A stretch of 64,000 bases of DNA from an uncultured Muribaculaceae bacterium. Lineage in GTDB: Bacteria; Bacteroidota; Bacteroidia; Bacteroidales; Muribaculaceae. Both the position numbers and the translations under genes were made by a program. The notes beneath the pieces are model-generated. The model ran no database searches and was not told the DNA's origin. It worked only from the letters and a program-made list of their open reading frames with translations. The DNA is taken from positions 1 to 64,000 of the forward strand of contig CAJTXL010000002.1 in assembly GCA_910583525.1 (NCBI GenBank), written 5' to 3'. Of this stretch, positions 25,889-34,279 are shown one piece after another; positions within the stretch are counted from its first letter, which is position 1, and every line of letters begins with the position of its first letter.

Positions 25889-27229
25889 TCAGTCTTTCGC
25901 CCGTGCGTTCCACACCGTGAGGACGCAGAGCACCGAGAGGATTGCCGAACCTACCCAAAAGCAGCTAACGGCGGTGAAGTCGTATCCGGCTCCGGCAGTC
26001 TTGCCGCCGCCGATGACGATGCCGCTGACAAGGTCCTGGAGCGCGGCGCCTATGTAGCTGGCGATGCCTACGACGCCCAAGGCTGCGCCCGATGCCTTTT
26101 TCGATGCTATGTCTACGGCCATAAGGCCTCCGAGGTAGCATATGAGAGCGCCGATGGCGAGGCCGAAGATTACCATGGCCGTTATGTCGAGCCACGGTTT
26201 GCCTGCCGGGCCAAAGAGAAAGAGGCTCAGCGCCGCGACGTTCATCAGTCCGAAGAGCAAGGCCGGCAGATTACGTCGTCCGCCGAAAAAGCGGTCGGAG
26301 ACCCATCCGCACATCACGGTGCCTATGATGCCGCATACCGAGCTGACCGACACCACCGAGCTTGCCTCGAGGTTGCTGTAGCCTTTTCCGGCTTCGAGGA
26401 AGAATATACCCCAGCTGTTGACGGCATAGCGCGAAATATACATGAATGCGCTGCCGAGGGCGAGCATCCATATGGCCGGGTTGCGCAACACCTGTTTCTG
26501 ATATTCGCTTACGGGAACGGCATCGGCCTCGCGCTCTTTGGCGGCGCTTTCCTCGCCGCTGTAGACGCCGACGGGCGGCAGTCCGCACGATTCGGGCGTG
26601 TCGCGCATGAATATCGCCACAATGGCGAAGCCGAGCAGCCCCATAAGCGCCGCGCCTCGGAAGCCCCATTGCCAGCCGAGAGCCGAGACCACCATTGCGG
26701 TGACGATGAATGTGATGGCTTCGCCGATGTTGTGGCTCGACGACCAAAAGCCGTAGAACGAGCCTCGGTCTTTGTCGCTGAACCAGCGCGAGAGCGCCAC
26801 CACGCACGGGGCTGCGCCCATCGATTGCGCCCATCCGTTTACGGCCCACAGCACCATGAACACGCCGAACGATGTCACGAAGCCCAAGGCAAGGTTTATG
26901 AGTGCCGAAACAAGCAGTCCCACGGCGAGAAAGCGCCTTATGTTGCTGCGGTCGGCAAGGAAGCCGTTTGTGAATTTGCCGACGGCATATGTGATGAACA
27001 GCCCCGAGCCGATGATGCCCAGTTCGGTTTCGGATAGCACTCCGGCGTCGACGAGAGGTTTCTTTATCACGTTGAGGCTGAGGCGGCATACGTAGAAGAG
27101 GCCATAGCCGAGCGTCGCCGACAGGAATATCTGCCACCGCAGGCGGCGGTAGCGTGCGGCGGTCTGTTCGGGCGTGAGGTCGGCTTCGACGGGCTCTGAC
27201 ACCGCAAAGTATTTCAGAAGGCTTTTCAT
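25889..27229 (-). CDS. MFS organophosphate transporter, GlpT/UhpC type
   Basis: A 446-residue inner-membrane protein starting MKSLLKYFAV with about 12 membrane segments. It shows the organophosphate:phosphate antiporter pattern of GlpT/UhpT/UhpC: YGLFYVCRLSLNVIKKPLVD early, LFITYAVGKFTNGFLADRSN, NGWAQSMGAAPCVVALSRWF and DRGSFYGFWSSSHNIGEAIT in the N-terminal half, then GIIGTVMCGWVSDRFFGGRR in the second half. This family imports glycerol-3-phosphate or hexose phosphates in exchange for phosphate. Its ATG overlaps the stop of the glycerophosphodiester phosphodiesterase gene by 4 nt, which points to glycerol-3-phosphate as a likely cargo. A UhpC-like sensor role is possible, but no kinase partner is adjacent. 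Confidence 0.85.
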   Translation of the reverse strand: MKSLLKYFAVSEPVEADLTPEQTAARYRRLRWQIFLSATLGYGLFYVCRLSLNVIKKPLVDAGVLSETELGIIGSGLFITYAVGKFTNGFLADRSNIRRFLAVGLLVSALINLALGFVTSFGVFMVLWAVNGWAQSMGAAPCVVALSRWFSDKDRGSFYGFWSSSHNIGEAITFIVTAMVVSALGWQWGFRGAALMGLLGFAIVAIFMRDTPESCGLPPVGVYSGEESAAKEREADAVPVSEYQKQVLRNPAIWMLALGSAFMYISRYAVNSWGIFFLEAGKGYSNLEASSVVSVSSVCGIIGTVMCGWVSDRFFGGRRNLPALLFGLMNVAALSLFLFGPAGKPWLDITAMVIFGLAIGALICYLGGLMAVDIASKKASGAALGVVGIASYIGAALQDLVSGIVIGGGKTAGAGYDFTAVSCFWVGSAILSVLCVLTVWNARAKD

Positions 27230-28194
27230 GGTTTCTTTTCTTGAAGAATGAAGCGTGTGTAGCGTTCGAGCGCCACGGGGTCGGGACGCCAAGGTTTAAG
27301 GCCTCGGTCTCCGAGCCAGTCCATAAGGAAACGCGGCTGGTCGGTCTGTATTACCGAGCATCCGAGGCTGTCGATGAGGAAACCGAAGCCTTTCTCGGGG
27401 TCTTGCAGCGATGCGAAATCGTCGTGGCCTCCGGCGAGAGAGCTCCATAGCGAGTTGTACCATAGGCGTGTGCGGCCATTGCATATGCGTTTTATTTCGA
27501 CGCCCACATTGTTGCATGAGTCGGCGAAAGTCAGTTCGATGGCTGCCGGTCTGAGCACTTCGAGATGTTTGCGCACCTTGTCGACGGCGTCGGGTTTATC
27601 GAGCCGTACGATGGGCATGTAAATCACTTTGTCGAGGTGCTTGCCGTAGCGAGCCACGACTTCTGCCGCAGGCGCTTCGCCTTTCATTATGATTTGCGAG
27701 GCCGTGCCCGTTTCGTCGAGCAGTTCCATCACTTGGTCGAAATAGTCGAAAGCCTTGTCGAGGTTGATGAGCACGCGGCCTTTCTGCGCCACAAGCAGCT
27801 CGCGGAGCGTGGGCACGCGGTAGGGTGTGCGGCCCATCACGCCGTTTCGTTGGCGCAGTTCGCGTATCTGCGCCAGGGTCAGGTCTTCGACCTTGCCTTT
27901 GCCCGTGGTCGTGCGGTCGACTTTGGGGTCGTGCATCAGTATCAGTTCGCCGTCGGCGGTACGCCTAAGGTCCACTTCGACGATGTCGGCGCCCATCCTG
28001 ACGGCGCTTTCTATGCCTTCGAGCGAGTTTTCGGTGTAGTTGCGCCAGTCGCCACGGTGCACCGCCACGAGGATTTCGCTGTTGTCGGGGTCGAGGAACT
28101 TCGCTCTTATCGAGTCGGCGCGCGTTGCTGCATCTGCCGCAGTGATATATGCTGCGGCAAGAATGGCGCCAAGCAGTAACTTTTTCATAGTCAT
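27226..28194 (-). CDS. Secreted glycerophosphodiester phosphodiesterase (GDPD family)
   Basis: A 322-residue protein with a signal peptide (about 1-22), so it acts in the periplasm. The GDPD catalytic residues are visible: His46-Arg47 in VAVHRGDWRNYTENSLEGI, Glu73 and Asp75 in IVEVDLRRTADGELILMHD, and His88. The domain covers almost the whole protein. The family hydrolyses glycerophosphodiesters to glycerol-3-phosphate and an alcohol; secreted relatives such as bacterial GlpQ can also shorten glycerol-phosphate teichoic acids. It overlaps both the GH65 gene upstream and the GlpT/UhpC-type transporter downstream by 4 nt, so the three are translationally coupled and likely form a cleave-and-import unit. 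Confidence 0.9.
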   Translation of the reverse strand: MTMKKLLLGAILAAAYITAADAATRADSIRAKFLDPDNSEILVAVHRGDWRNYTENSLEGIESAVRMGADIVEVDLRRTADGELILMHDPKVDRTTTGKGKVEDLTLAQIRELRQRNGVMGRTPYRVPTLRELLVAQKGRVLINLDKAFDYFDQVMELLDETGTASQIIMKGEAPAAEVVARYGKHLDKVIYMPIVRLDKPDAVDKVRKHLEVLRPAAIELTFADSCNNVGVEIKRICNGRTRLWYNSLWSSLAGGHDDFASLQDPEKGFGFLIDSLGCSVIQTDQPRFLMDWLGDRGLKPWRPDPVALERYTRFILQEKKP

Positions 28195-30242
28195 TTCATT
28201 TTATAGGTTTTCTTGTCTGGCCCGATGCCTTTGAATGTCAGTCCCGACCATTCGGCAGGCACTTTTGCGCTTGTGGCTTTGATGCCGTCGTCGCTTATGC
28301 GCAGGCCTCCGAAGCCCATCAGAACGGATTGCAGTGTGCCTCCTGCGCCTGTGATGAAGTAGGGGTTCGTGCCGCCGTCGAACTCTGCCACTACGCGGAA
28401 GGGTGGGTTGAGGTTCGGCAGATAGGAGTCGCGGAAGTAGTGGAGTGCCTTGTCAGGCTCGTCGAGCATCGAATAGATGATTGAGTAGACCGATTTCGAC
28501 ATTGCCGGTGTGGCTTTGCGCGGAACAGTGGCGATGTAATACTCCATGTTGCGCTTGATGTCGTCGCGGTCGGTGAGAAGACCGAGCGGATATGCCAACA
28601 GAGCGACGTCGGCCTGTTTGGTCTTTTCGCCGGAATATGTGTCGTGCAGGCGTATGATGCCGTTGTCGTCGCGGGTAAGCCTGAGGCCGTCTTTTACGAG
28701 CTTCCATTTAGGGTCGGGCTTTATGCCAAGGGCTTTTGCTGCTTTAGCGGCAATGTCGAGGTTGTTGATTGCCGAGGCTGTGGTGTAGGCGTTGTTGTCG
28801 ACATTCTTTCCGCCGCCTGGGTTTACGCCCCATTCGTCGGCGCCGATTACGTTTACGAGTTCATAGCCGTCGCTGCCGTCGCGCCGTGGCTCGACACGGC
28901 TTACCCAGAAGTCGGCGGTTGCGCTGATTAGCGGCCATCCTTTTTGCCTGAGCCATTCGGCATCGCCTGTCACGTTGTAATATTGCCATGCCGCCAATGC
29001 TATGTCGGCATTGATGTGTACTTCGAAATGGCTGTATAGGTTATGCGCCGGAGTTTCCTCGCTGCCTGTAGCGGCGCTTTCCCACGGGAACATGGCGCCT
29101 CTATAGCCATGCTGGTAGGCATTGCGGCGTGCCGCATCGAGGCGGTCGAAGCGGTAGTCGAGCAGCGAGCGCGCCATTTCGGGGTGCAGAAGCAGCAGAG
29201 CAGGGTAGACCCATGTTTCGGTGTCCCAAAACACATGTCCGTTGTAACCGAAGCCCGACAGACCCATAGGCGACAGCGACAGCCCCGAGCCTTCGCGGAC
29301 GAACGAATATACGTGGTAGAGCATACTGCGCACGTCCTGTTGAGCCTGTGGGTCGCCTTCGATTTCGATGTCGCTTTCCCAAAGGCGTGCCCACTCCTGA
29401 AGGTGCCTTTCTTTGAGGCGTCGGGGACCTTCGACAGCGGCAAATAACGAGAGGCGTTCGGCGTCGTTGCGCACGTCGTCGTGTGTGTTTTCGGAGATGC
29501 ACGTGCCGATAACCGAGAAGGTGTAACTCTGCCCCTTTTTGAGGTCTATAGAAAACTCCTGGCTGTGTTCGCCTGTGCCACGGTTGCTCAGGTGGCGTAT
29601 TTCGGGGGCCGGGTGGCTGCGGTCGGGTATTATCACCGCCGACGAACCTGTTTCGAGATGCCGCGTCGGCGTGTAGGCCGTGGTCGTGGCTATGAAATAT
29701 GTGTAGGGCGGATTTTTTACGGTGGTGAAATATTCGCGTGCATCGACGAGCGATTCGTCGGCGCTGAGGATGTTTTCGACCTGGAGACTGATGTCTTTTT
29801 CGGCCTGCACCGTGACCGTCATCATGCAGTTGAACGGCAAATGGCGCAGAGCCATGTATTCATATTTGATTTCGGCGCAGTCAGAGTAGGCGAAAGAGCC
29901 GGTAAACGATGCCGACGCCATGTCGAGGGTCTGCGTGTAGTCGGATATGTTGTCGCGTTTTATGCGCGTTCCGTCGATTTTTATGTCGATGTCGAGCATC
30001 TTTACGGCATGGACGAAGTTGTTGACACGGCCGCGGCCGTAGATGTCGTAGAGGCCGCCGAGGATGGCTCTTTTGGTGCGCAACGGGTCGGGCGAGGACA
30101 ATAGCCCGAGTTGGCCGTTGGCTACCGTAATGCCGTAGTAATCTGATGGTTCTATGTCGTTTGCCGTGATTTTCCATGCGTCCTGTGCGCATGCGGCAGA
30201 TGAGGCGACGCCTAAAAGCGCCGCTAATAATAAGCGGTTCAT
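28191..30242 (-). CDS. Secreted GH65 alpha-glucoside hydrolase or phosphorylase
   Basis: A 683-residue protein with a signal peptide (about 1-19). The N-terminal beta-sandwich (about 25-270) is followed by the (alpha/alpha)6 barrel (about 300-620) and a short beta tail. GH65 motifs are clear: GFGYNGHVFWDTETWVYPAL, YRGAMFPWESAATGSEE, and VNVIGADEWGVNPGG with VDNNAYT, in which Glu470 is the expected general acid. GH65 acts on alpha-glucosides such as trehalose, kojibiose, 2-O-alpha-glucosylglycerol and glucosyl-galactosyl-hydroxylysine. Because this one is secreted to the periplasm, hydrolysis is more likely than phosphorolysis. It overlaps the GDPD gene by 4 nt and sits 18 nt after the oxidoreductase, so a glucosylated glycerol-phosphate substrate is an attractive but unproven idea. 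Confidence 0.85.
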   Translation of the reverse strand: MNRLLLAALLGVASSAACAQDAWKITANDIEPSDYYGITVANGQLGLLSSPDPLRTKRAILGGLYDIYGRGRVNNFVHAVKMLDIDIKIDGTRIKRDNISDYTQTLDMASASFTGSFAYSDCAEIKYEYMALRHLPFNCMMTVTVQAEKDISLQVENILSADESLVDAREYFTTVKNPPYTYFIATTTAYTPTRHLETGSSAVIIPDRSHPAPEIRHLSNRGTGEHSQEFSIDLKKGQSYTFSVIGTCISENTHDDVRNDAERLSLFAAVEGPRRLKERHLQEWARLWESDIEIEGDPQAQQDVRSMLYHVYSFVREGSGLSLSPMGLSGFGYNGHVFWDTETWVYPALLLLHPEMARSLLDYRFDRLDAARRNAYQHGYRGAMFPWESAATGSEETPAHNLYSHFEVHINADIALAAWQYYNVTGDAEWLRQKGWPLISATADFWVSRVEPRRDGSDGYELVNVIGADEWGVNPGGGKNVDNNAYTTASAINNLDIAAKAAKALGIKPDPKWKLVKDGLRLTRDDNGIIRLHDTYSGEKTKQADVALLAYPLGLLTDRDDIKRNMEYYIATVPRKATPAMSKSVYSIIYSMLDEPDKALHYFRDSYLPNLNPPFRVVAEFDGGTNPYFITGAGGTLQSVLMGFGGLRISDDGIKATSAKVPAEWSGLTFKGIGPDKKTYKMK

Positions 30243-30260
30243 GGTCGGGGGGGTATTACT

Positions 30261-31661
30261 TTATGACACTTTCACTTTCTTGTTGCCGAGACGGCTTTCT
30301 TCGGCGCAGAAGCCCATGACGTGGCTTTCGGTCGAAACGTCGATAGAGCTTGTAAGGCGTTCGGGGTCGTTGTTACCGACGGCATTGACGAAGTCGCGCG
30401 CCAGGCAGAGGTCGCCGCCGCCGTGTCCGTGGCCCGCATATGCGGCTACTTCTACGATGTCTTTAGCGCTCCACTGCTGCGCTTTGCCTGTGCGGAAATC
30501 GCTGACGGTGAATTGCTCCATGTCGCCCTCAATCATGCCGAGCGTGCCCATGATGCGAGTCCGTCGACCGCCTTTAAGTGTGAACGCTTCCATCGAGAAC
30601 GCCGCCGTGACGCCGTTGTCGAACTCCATCGACGCCACATAGTGGTCGCACTGGTCGTTGTCCATGTCGAAGACGCATCGGCCGTAGTCGGTCACTTTCA
30701 GCTGCTCCATAATCGCGCGGTCTTGTTCGGGGCCTTTCGGCGGCAGATTGTCGAACACATAGGTGTGCTTGTGCTTGCGCGTGTAGATGTCGATGGCCGA
30801 ATAGGGGCATGTGGCTTCGTGCGGACAATTGTCGGTGCACCGTGCCGGTGCGCCTTCGGGCCGATTTTCGTGTGTGAAGAAGCTGAGGCTGCCGTAGGCC
30901 GAAATCGAGCGGCAGGGCGAGCCTACAAGCCATCTTATGATGTCGAGGTCGTGGCACGATTTTGCGAGGATGATGGGTGTTGTCTTTTTGGAGTTGTGCC
31001 AGTTGCCACGCACATATGAGTGTGCCATGTGTTCATAGCGGATAGGCTCAAGATGCTGTATTGACATAAGTTTGCCAATCATGCCCGAATCGACCACCTT
31101 TTTCAGAGCCACGAAATAGGGCGCGTAGCGCAGTACATGGCATACGGCCACGATGGTGCCTTTGCGGTTTGCGAGGTCGCGTATGTCTTCGCACTCGCGA
31201 CGTGTGGGTGCTACGGGTTTCTCAAGGAGTATGTGGTAGCCCAACTCGAGGGCTTTCATGCACGGCTCGTAATGGACATCGTCGGGCAGGCTTATTATGA
31301 CGGCATCGGCTATTTTACCGGCGGCGAGGGCCTCCGACCAGTCGCCGAAACGGTATTTCTCGTCTACACCGTGTTCGTCGGCCATCTTTTTGAGCCTTAC
31401 GGGATTTATGTCGGCCACACCGACTATTTTCATGGCTTCGGGGTACATGGCGGCGTAGCTTGCGTATGCCTCGCCCCGTTGCCCGGCGCCGAGCACCACG
31501 ATCTTAACCTGCTTTGGCGTGTCGGCTTCGAGATTGCGGTTGCCGAGGTCTAACTGGTCGAGTTTGTCGGGCCTGACGCCCGTTCCGGCCAAAATTTTCG
31601 GGGCAATGGTCGCGCCGATTACCGACATGCCCATTATTTTGATGAATTGTAGTCTGTCCAT
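30261..31661 (-). CDS. Gfo/Idh/MocA-family NAD(P)-dependent oxidoreductase with a three-cysteine motif
   Basis: A 466-residue protein with an N-terminal hydrophobic export-like segment (about 7-26), unusual for a cofactor enzyme but common in PUL-linked members. The Rossmann domain begins with KIVVLGAGQRGEAYA (about 53-67), and Lys148 in LLEKPVAP is the conserved catalytic lysine. LAKSCHDLDIIRWLVG (His237-Asp238) carries the family active-site residues. A Cys-x3-Cys-x5-Cys cluster (Cys275, Cys279, Cys285) lies in an inserted loop and may bind metal. The family includes inositol and sugar dehydrogenases and GH109 alpha-N-acetylgalactosaminidases. The substrate here is not known. It sits in the PUL2 operon between the phosphodiesterase-fold fusion and GH65. 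Confidence 0.82.
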   Translation of the reverse strand: MDRLQFIKIMGMSVIGATIAPKILAGTGVRPDKLDQLDLGNRNLEADTPKQVKIVVLGAGQRGEAYASYAAMYPEAMKIVGVADINPVRLKKMADEHGVDEKYRFGDWSEALAAGKIADAVIISLPDDVHYEPCMKALELGYHILLEKPVAPTRRECEDIRDLANRKGTIVAVCHVLRYAPYFVALKKVVDSGMIGKLMSIQHLEPIRYEHMAHSYVRGNWHNSKKTTPIILAKSCHDLDIIRWLVGSPCRSISAYGSLSFFTHENRPEGAPARCTDNCPHEATCPYSAIDIYTRKHKHTYVFDNLPPKGPEQDRAIMEQLKVTDYGRCVFDMDNDQCDHYVASMEFDNGVTAAFSMEAFTLKGGRRTRIMGTLGMIEGDMEQFTVSDFRTGKAQQWSAKDIVEVAAYAGHGHGGGDLCLARDFVNAVGNNDPERLTSSIDVSTESHVMGFCAEESRLGNKKVKVS

Positions 31662-31681
31662 TGAGAAACTGTAGCGCTTGG

Positions 31682-34279
31682 TTATTTCTTTAATATTTTG
31701 AACGATTTGCCGTCGGTGGCAAGTATATACACGCCGCTTGCACGCGAGCTGAGGTCGATTGTGGCCGAGCCTTCGGCATCGGGCGACAATATTTCAATTG
31801 CTATGCCCGAAGTGTTGGAGAGGATGGCCGGTTCCGAAAGACCGTTGACGGCATAGACATATGTCGAAAGCGGCCTTATGCTTATGGAAGCATCGGAGTC
31901 TATGGCAATGTCTTCTACCCCCGAATATTCGATATACTCGGCTGCGCCGGGCATAGAGCTGTCGAGGCGTTTATTGCCGCATTGGTCTATGGCGAGGACG
32001 CCGCCTATGGTGCCGTTGCCGTCGATATCGTGTCCGAATTGGTTCTCGAGCATGCGCTGATAGTTTGTGAGCACATTCACGGCCTGTCCGGCGAAAACGG
32101 TTCCTATAGGAGCAACTATGGGTGTAATATTTTCATCGTGGATTGCCGCATTGGGTTCAAACAGACCGTTTTGCCCGATTTTGCCGTCGAGAAGGGCGGC
32201 AATTTCTGTGACGGCCGTCGATGCGTCGTTGGCAGTAAAATCGGTGGCGTCGCATGCGAAGCTTACTGATGCCGGGCACGAGTAAATATTGAAGCGCGAT
32301 TTTTCGGCCAAAGCCTCTTCGCCCAACCATATGTCGGAATGTGCTATGTCGCTGCTGTTAGCGGCCACGATGCTGTTTACGAGATTAAGACGTCCGAGGC
32401 CGAAGAAATTGATTGCGGCGCCGTTAAAGTTCGATTTGTTGCTGCCGGCGAAAGTCGCCGTATTGCCCGTGACTGTAAGATGTGCCATGTTGAGGCGTAC
32501 ATCGCTTTCAAAATCGGTGCAGATGGCGGCCCCGCCGAATTTGCGTGTGACTACCGGCAGACCGCTCGGCGCATCGAGTGTGTTTGAGGCGAAAGTCGAG
32601 TTGACAATTGTGTATTTTGATGCCGACGGGCAGCCGCGCAGATACACGGCACCGCTGTTTTTTGCCGTGTTGCCTATGAAGGCGCTGTTGCGGAGAAGCA
32701 TCTCGTCGGCGTCGGTAAGTGTAAGTGCCGCTCCGCTTTTTGCGCTGTTGTTTTCGAATGTGCAGTTGGCTGCGAAGAGCGCCCCGGTGAGTTTGGCGGC
32801 TACGGCGCCGCCGTTTTCTCCGGCCTTGTTGACGCGGAAACGGCAGTTTTCGAGCGTGAGGTCTCCGCCCGAAATGACGTTCAGCGCGCCTCCGGTGTTG
32901 AAAGAGCTGTTGTTGGCGAAGTGTACGTTGTCGAGGCTCAGATGCTGGCCGTTGAAGCGCAATGCGCCGTCGGTGCTCATCTTCGACGAGCTGTAGTTGT
33001 TTATTTCAAAATTGACTAAGGAGAAAGAATGGTAGTTGGCTACGCATACGGGGCTGTCGTCCATGGCCGAAGCATCGATGGCGCTGCGGCCTTCGATTTC
33101 AGAAAAGGAACTGTCGTATCCGCCGATGACGGTCATCGACGCCGGTATGTCCAAGCGTTCTGCGTAGGTTCCGGCGGCCACTTTGACCGTGCCGCGGATG
33201 CCTGTCGCCGCTATGCCGTCGGCGAGTTTCGCGAAAGGGTGCGAGGCGCTGCCGTCGCCCCCGGCGGCAGCCTCGCCGTCGACATGTACTGTCGCGGGAG
33301 CCTGTTCGCCAAGGAGCACGCAGCGCATAAGTATAGGGAAATGGTCCGAGGGGTTAACCGAACGCCCGTAGTTCTCTGTTATTATGTGTCGGCTTAGCAC
33401 ATCCATGTTGCGGTAGAAGCAGAAATCGAACTCTGAACCGCTCATCAGAGAACTGCTCACGGGATACCAGTTCTGTCCCGTGACGGTGGTCGACGGGTTG
33501 GACGTCGGCAGGCAGGAGTTCTCTTTCGCCGTAAGGGCGGCGTCGTAGAAATTGGACGCATAGCCACGATAGGCTACGGCATGGTCGGCACGGCGCATGT
33601 TGAAGTCGCCCACGAGCACCACCGGGTAATTTCCGGAAATTGCATCGAGGCGCTTTGAAATGAGCGGGCCGCTGTTCTGACCGTCGAGCGACGGGCCGTA
33701 GTTGCAGTGCGTCACGGCAAAATAGAATATTTCGCCGGTGGCTTTGACTTTCATTTTTGCCCATCCGCATGTGCGCCAAATGCCGCTGTAGTCGGGGTTC
33801 GGGTCCCATCCCGGTCCGGGAGTGTCTGGTGAGGGCGAAAGCCAAAAACATCCTGACTGCAGGCACTCGTAACGGTCTTTCTTGTAAGCGATGACGTTGT
33901 AGGAGTAGTCTTTGGCGTTGTTGTTGCCCGAGCGCTCCCATTCGAGGAATGTGTAGTCGGGTAGCCATGCTTTCAGGTCTTCGAGCTGTGAGCGGCCCGT
34001 AGAGCTGTTGACGCATGAGCCGCCGTTGCGCCCCGTGACTTCCTGCATTCCGACGATGTCGAAGGCGTAGTCTTTGATGAGTTTCGTCACATATGTGCCG
34101 CGCTGGCTCCAGTGCTTCTCACCCGTGTCGCCGTTGTTCGGATTGACGTAGCGGATGTTGTAGTTTGCGAAGTTGTGGCTCTGAGGCTCTGCCGCAGAGA
34201 GTGTCGACAAGGCACTTGTCGCCGCAACGGCAAGTGCTGTAGTTATAACTTTTAGCTTATTTATCATTTGGAGAGGCAT
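31682..34279 (-). CDS. Secreted endonuclease/exonuclease/phosphatase-fold enzyme fused to a beta-helix
   Basis: An 865-residue secreted protein. The signal peptide is near the N-terminus; ATG at 34279 (TAATG overlap with the upstream stop) or 34267 (MINKLK) are both plausible. Residues about 35-325 are a DNase I/sphingomyelinase-like EEP domain: Asn41 in ANYNIRY, Glu80 in IVGMQEV, His191, Asp225 and Asn227 in VGDFNMRR, and the terminal Asp312-His313 in PSDHFP. Residues about 330-740 form a right-handed beta-helix with repeating N-N-x-F/A turns (LENCRFRVNKAGENGGAVAA). The tail has a type IX-like end (IDLSSRASGVYILATDGKSF). The EEP fold cleaves phosphodiesters in nucleic acids, phospholipids or inositol phosphates. 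Alongside GDPD it supports phosphodiester processing by PUL2. Confidence 0.82.
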   Translation of the reverse strand: MPLQMINKLKVITTALAVAATSALSTLSAAEPQSHNFANYNIRYVNPNNGDTGEKHWSQRGTYVTKLIKDYAFDIVGMQEVTGRNGGSCVNSSTGRSQLEDLKAWLPDYTFLEWERSGNNNAKDYSYNVIAYKKDRYECLQSGCFWLSPSPDTPGPGWDPNPDYSGIWRTCGWAKMKVKATGEIFYFAVTHCNYGPSLDGQNSGPLISKRLDAISGNYPVVLVGDFNMRRADHAVAYRGYASNFYDAALTAKENSCLPTSNPSTTVTGQNWYPVSSSLMSGSEFDFCFYRNMDVLSRHIITENYGRSVNPSDHFPILMRCVLLGEQAPATVHVDGEAAAGGDGSASHPFAKLADGIAATGIRGTVKVAAGTYAERLDIPASMTVIGGYDSSFSEIEGRSAIDASAMDDSPVCVANYHSFSLVNFEINNYSSSKMSTDGALRFNGQHLSLDNVHFANNSSFNTGGALNVISGGDLTLENCRFRVNKAGENGGAVAAKLTGALFAANCTFENNSAKSGAALTLTDADEMLLRNSAFIGNTAKNSGAVYLRGCPSASKYTIVNSTFASNTLDAPSGLPVVTRKFGGAAICTDFESDVRLNMAHLTVTGNTATFAGSNKSNFNGAAINFFGLGRLNLVNSIVAANSSDIAHSDIWLGEEALAEKSRFNIYSCPASVSFACDATDFTANDASTAVTEIAALLDGKIGQNGLFEPNAAIHDENITPIVAPIGTVFAGQAVNVLTNYQRMLENQFGHDIDGNGTIGGVLAIDQCGNKRLDSSMPGAAEYIEYSGVEDIAIDSDASISIRPLSTYVYAVNGLSEPAILSNTSGIAIEILSPDAEGSATIDLSSRASGVYILATDGKSFKILKK

